The notes under the pieces were generated by a model. It was not told the DNA's origin. It did no database searches and worked only from the letters and a program-made list of their open reading frames with translations. This document shows, piece after piece, positions 61,386-64,000 of a stretch of 64,000 bases of DNA. Source of the stretch: Crenobacter oryzisoli (GTDB lineage Bacteria > Pseudomonadota > Gammaproteobacteria > Burkholderiales > Chromobacteriaceae). The stretch spans positions 1 through 64,000 of the forward strand of contig NZ_JAUEDK010000026.1 of the NCBI RefSeq assembly GCF_030385785.1. Direction: 5' to 3'. A program made the translations under genes and the position numbers. Each line of letters starts with the position of its first letter. Position 1 is the first letter of the stretch.

Positions 61386-62681
61386 TTAGCGTCGTCCGTG
61401 CCACTTCATCAATAGTCCTGCCGACACACCGTGCACCAGAATGGACACTGCCACGGTCACTAATGTGAGTGTGATCAATTCTTGTGCCAATGAGGCTGTT
61501 ATATCGTGATTAATAGCGAACATCAGGTAAAACACGGAGCCTATCCCGCGGATCCCGAACCAACCTATCATCGAGTGTAACCTCATGGTCAGTGGTTCTC
61601 CCAACAGACCAACCGAAACCGCCAGTGTCCGTAGTAAGACAAACAGCAGTGGAATAAACCACCACACGGCAGTCCACAGGATCACGTACGGCAGCATTGC
61701 ACCGACGAGTAGTACGATCGCCAGTTCGGCCAACTTTTCCAGCTGCTCGTTGAATCCTTGTACCGCGTGTGTCATTACCGCGCTCGCATGATGGGAGTGG
61801 GTCGCTAACACACCATAGCCGTGGCCGCTCGCGTCTTGTGCCGCTCCCAGCGATGTTGCCCCTGCACGGGGCTGCTCCTTCACACGCTGCAGCGCCAGAC
61901 CTGCGGCAAATACCGCCAGGAACCCGGAGGTGAGAGATAGTTGTGCCACGCCATATGTCAATAGCATCAATCCAAGAGATAGAAACTCGTCTAAACCCAC
62001 TGCTAATTGATGACGAGTACGTAGATAGACGACGACTCTGCCAATTAATGTCCCGAATGCGCCCCCAATGAACAAACCTCCCGCTGTTGCCCACAATACG
62101 TCGACCAACCACCAATGCCAAATCCCGAAACCTGATCCACGAGCGCCTAATAGGTGCAGTCCCAGCATGACGAAGGGAAAGGCGGTGCCGTCATTCAATG
62201 CTCCTTCGCCGGCCAGACTAAATTGCAGCCGATCCGGTTTTGCCCCGGATTCCGGCTGCAGGCCAGAGGCTAGTACCGGATCTGTTGGGGCGAGGATGCC
62301 GCCCAGCAGCACTGCTGCGCCAAGCGACAGCCCCAGCCCCCACACTCCGACAGCTGCAATCAGCCCCACGGTGATCGTCATGGAGAGAAAGGCCAACCGT
62401 AATGGAAGCAACCAGCGCCGATCTGACAAAGGCACGGTCCCCATTTTCAGACCGACGGTAAACAGCGAGATGAGCAAGGCCACTAAGGCGACCGATTCCA
62501 AGATCTCTGCATAGAGGGCTGGGTCAGGGTTGATCACGCTCAGTCCACCAGGCCCAAGCACGTAACCTATGCCCAGATAAATCATGGCGCTACTGAGCAG
62601 CAGGCGAGTCAGAAGTGTTCCGAGCAACACCATGATGATGAGCAGCAGGCCGATGAACAACGACCAGAAGGGTAGAGTCAT
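61386..62681 (-). CDS. Cation:proton antiporter, CPA1 family
   Basis: 431 residues, 12 or so helices. CPA1/NhaP signature APTDPVLASGLQ, with the paired Asp-bearing helix EGALNDGTAFPFVML and the C-terminal helix WFGIRGIGSVFYLMFA. Likely exchanges Na+ or K+ for H+. The base composition is a little lower in GC than in neighbouring genes. A 45-residue insert with His (GHGYGVLATHSHHAS) in the middle is unusual. Confidence 0.87.
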   Translation of the reverse strand: MTLPFWSLFIGLLLIIMVLLGTLLTRLLLSSAMIYLGIGYVLGPGGLSVINPDPALYAEILESVALVALLISLFTVGLKMGTVPLSDRRWLLPLRLAFLSMTITVGLIAAVGVWGLGLSLGAAVLLGGILAPTDPVLASGLQPESGAKPDRLQFSLAGEGALNDGTAFPFVMLGLHLLGARGSGFGIWHWWLVDVLWATAGGLFIGGAFGTLIGRVVVYLRTRHQLAVGLDEFLSLGLMLLTYGVAQLSLTSGFLAVFAAGLALQRVKEQPRAGATSLGAAQDASGHGYGVLATHSHHASAVMTHAVQGFNEQLEKLAELAIVLLVGAMLPYVILWTAVWWFIPLLFVLLRTLAVSVGLLGEPLTMRLHSMIGWFGIRGIGSVFYLMFAINHDITASLAQELITLTLVTVAVSILVHGVSAGLLMKWHGRR

Positions 62682-63063
62682 GGCAGGAGCCTATCTCCAC
62701 TTAAGCTTCGCGCGGTACGAACGTCGCAGTGGCCGATCCGGGAGAGGGATCGAACCCAAATAACAAGGTTCGAGGGTAGTCGTAAACTGTATGGCATAGC
62801 GCAGGTTCATTCGTCCACGGAGTCATTGTGAAAAGATCGGCAGTAACACTGTCCCATGCCCTCTCGAATCCATTGCCACTATCACTAGGATAGGCGGCTA
62901 AATATCACTGATGCCATTAAATCGGCATGAGCACGGGGGCCTTCTATAATTAAATAGGTCGGTAACTGAATAGGTAGTAACTGTATCGACACATTTAGAT
63001 TGCCAGCCTAGAGGGTGTGATATTCTCATCGCACCCAGATTCAGGGCTACAAGGGGGGGTGAT
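62682..63063. other. 382-bp intergenic stretch
   Basis: No gene seen. AT-rich from about 62900 on, with a short direct repeat (ATAGGTCGGTAACTG / ATAGGTAGTAACTG near 62957-62983), probably promoter DNA for the small ORF at 63064. Confidence 0.35.
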
Positions 63064-63252
63064 ATGCATGCCATCCGAACTCACTTTAAATACCGCGCCA
63101 TTCAAAAAGAACCGCATGAATTCAGGCGAATCGTCAGCCGCTATGCGATTCCTACCTGCAATCCGCGAGTCGCCGCAAAGCGTCGCAGCAATCGTCGACG
63201 TCTTGATGAATTAATCGACATGAAATATTACGCACACCAAGATGAATTCTAG
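63064..63252 (+). CDS. Small basic hypothetical protein
   Basis: 62 residues, strong Shine-Dalgarno (GGGGGGTGAT) directly before the ATG, and a terminator 20 bp after the stop, so a self-contained small gene. The protein (MHAIRTHFKYRAIQKEPHEF) is rich in Arg, Lys and His with no signal or membrane segment; it might bind nucleic acid. Family not recognised. Confidence 0.55.
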   Translation: MHAIRTHFKYRAIQKEPHEFRRIVSRYAIPTCNPRVAAKRRSNRRRLDELIDMKYYAHQDEF

Positions 63253-63272
63253 TGTCGTGATGAACCGGCTTT

Positions 63273-63297
63273 CGCCCTCTACTAAAGAGGGCGCTTT
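63273..63297 (+). terminator. Rho-independent terminator
   Basis: CGCCCTCT and AGAGGGCG around ACTAA, followed by CTTTC; it lies right after the small basic ORF. Confidence 0.75.
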
Positions 63298-63497
63298 CAT
63301 GCTGCTCGGTGGCTTTGTCGATTATCAACAGTGCCTATTCGGCCAAGATGAGCCCCACATGTCAGCGCAAAAGGGGAGCCCCGTGTGTGCGGCGGCGTAC
63401 AGACGTCACCTCAAGCTTGCGTAGCATGATGAATAAGGACATGGCGTTGATACGAAACCCGTAAAGAGCGCTATGTTGCTTTGCCAGGGAGATGGCG

Positions 63498-64000
63498 ATG
63501 CTACTTGGCCTACTTGTTTTGCCGTGGTGGGGTTATGTATTGGTTACGCTGGGTTTGACCCACGTCACCATCGCCGCCGTAACGATCTTCTTGCACCGGC
63601 ACCAGGCTCATCAGGCGCTGACGCTCCACCCTACTATCAGCCATTTCTTCCGTTTCTGGCTGTGGCTGACCACCGGCATGGTCACGAAGGAATGGACTGC
63701 CATCCATCGCAAGCATCACGCCACCACCGATACCGCCGATGACCCCCACAGCCCGCAGATCTATGGTATTGGGAAAGTGCTGTTTGAAGGCACCGAACTT
63801 TACCGGGCAGAAAGCCGCACTGCCGCGACCCTCGAAAAGTATGGCCATGGCACACCGGACGACTGGATCGAGCATCACCTGTACGCGAAGCACACTGGGC
63901 TCGGCATCGGCCTATTGTTGGCAATTGAAATCGTACTGTTCGGCCCGCTCGGACTCAGCATATGGGCCGTGCAAATGCTGTGGATTCCGTTCTTCGCGGC
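63498..64000 (+). CDS. Fatty acid desaturase, 3' end outside window
   Basis: Frame open to the window edge (168 codons visible). AGGGA lies seven bases before the ATG at 63498; an in-frame ATG at 63492 is too close to it. Membrane-bound di-iron desaturase with the first two His boxes: HRHQAH (HxxxxH) and HRKHH (HxxHH) followed by the DDPHSPQ acyl-CoA-desaturase signature. Introduces a double bond in acyl chains of membrane lipids, typically delta-9. The third His box lies beyond the window. Confidence 0.88.
   Translation, partial: MLLGLLVLPWWGYVLVTLGLTHVTIAAVTIFLHRHQAHQALTLHPTISHFFRFWLWLTTGMVTKEWTAIHRKHHATTDTADDPHSPQIYGIGKVLFEGTELYRAESRTAATLEKYGHGTPDDWIEHHLYAKHTGLGIGLLLAIEIVLFGPLGLSIWAVQMLWIPFFA

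Noticed and set aside
62740-62800. tRNA-like stretch (GGGATCGAACCC, GGTTCGAGGG)
   Set aside because: The arms do not fold into a cloverleaf and no acceptor stem or CCA context is present.

Overview
This 64 kb window is GC-rich (roughly 60-65 %) and looks like a chromosome segment of a betaproteobacterium, most plausibly of the order Neisseriales (Chromobacteriaceae-like). That placement is an inference from gene content and protein style (tauABCD, iucABCD with fhuCB, a CIO-type cytochrome bd, twin MetQ lipoproteins, DUF3141). I saw no rRNA, tRNA or CRISPR array, so the taxonomy cannot be anchored.

Layout. 1-3.9 kb: a partial unknown gene running in from the left, then a divergent DMT transporter/LysR pair that is broken by three frameshifts. 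3.9-7.6 kb: taurine import and desulfonation (tauABC, tauD). 7.9-10.7 kb: a tightly overlapping JAMM peptidase / MoaD-like carrier / rhodanese-ThiF / cysteine-synthase operon that should make cysteine from a protein thiocarboxylate. 10.8-11.5 kb: debris (MITE, palindrome, gene-end fragment). 11.5-16.9 kb: LysR with a divergent SBF-like transporter, an esterase with a divergent LysR, a ChaN lipoprotein and a DedA protein. 17.2-28.9 kb: an iron block on the minus strand, aerobactin-type iucABCD plus fhuC-fhuB-fhuF-like-fhuD-like, with two candidate Fur boxes and a divergent MFS exporter. 29.2-30.3 kb: a threonine-aldolase-like enzyme.

30.3-37.7 kb: the most unusual segment. Five tightly packed minus-strand genes (NmrA-like reductase, PrnB-like heme enzyme of the IDO/TDO superfamily, PhzS-like FAD monooxygenase, HpaB-like flavin monooxygenase, 14-helix MFS exporter) face a divergent AraC regulator. 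No pyrrolnitrin, phenazine or HPA-degradation partner genes lie beside them, so this looks like a small uncharacterised aromatic or indole tailoring and export system. 38.1-43.8 kb: acetate-CoA ligase, PDH-type E1 alpha/E1 beta/E2, a PNPOx-like protein and a free-standing ACP. 44.1-48.4 kb: small periplasmic proteins including DUF411, an NlpC/P60 hydrolase and a DUF3141 protein with a PhaC-like Cys-Asp-His triad and a histone-H1-like tail. 48.5-49.4 kb: MITE, an OppF/DppF gene stump, a small ORF and a 160-bp perfect-armed palindrome. 49.5-52.4 kb: CIO-type cydAB with a GbsR/MarR regulator. 52.6-55.1 kb: an FdhF/YdeP molybdoenzyme with a tiny winged-helix partner. 55.2-60.8 kb: a sulfur amino-acid block metQ-2OG oxygenase-metQ-cbs-metB. 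61.4-64 kb: a CPA1 antiporter, a small ORF and a truncated fatty-acid desaturase.

The strongest themes are sulfur scavenging (taurine, protein-thiocarboxylate cysteine synthesis, methionine uptake and reverse transsulfuration) and iron scavenging. A 140-bp MITE family with TNA target duplications (IS1031-type) occurs four times; at three sites the TNA duplication is a gene's TGA stop codon.
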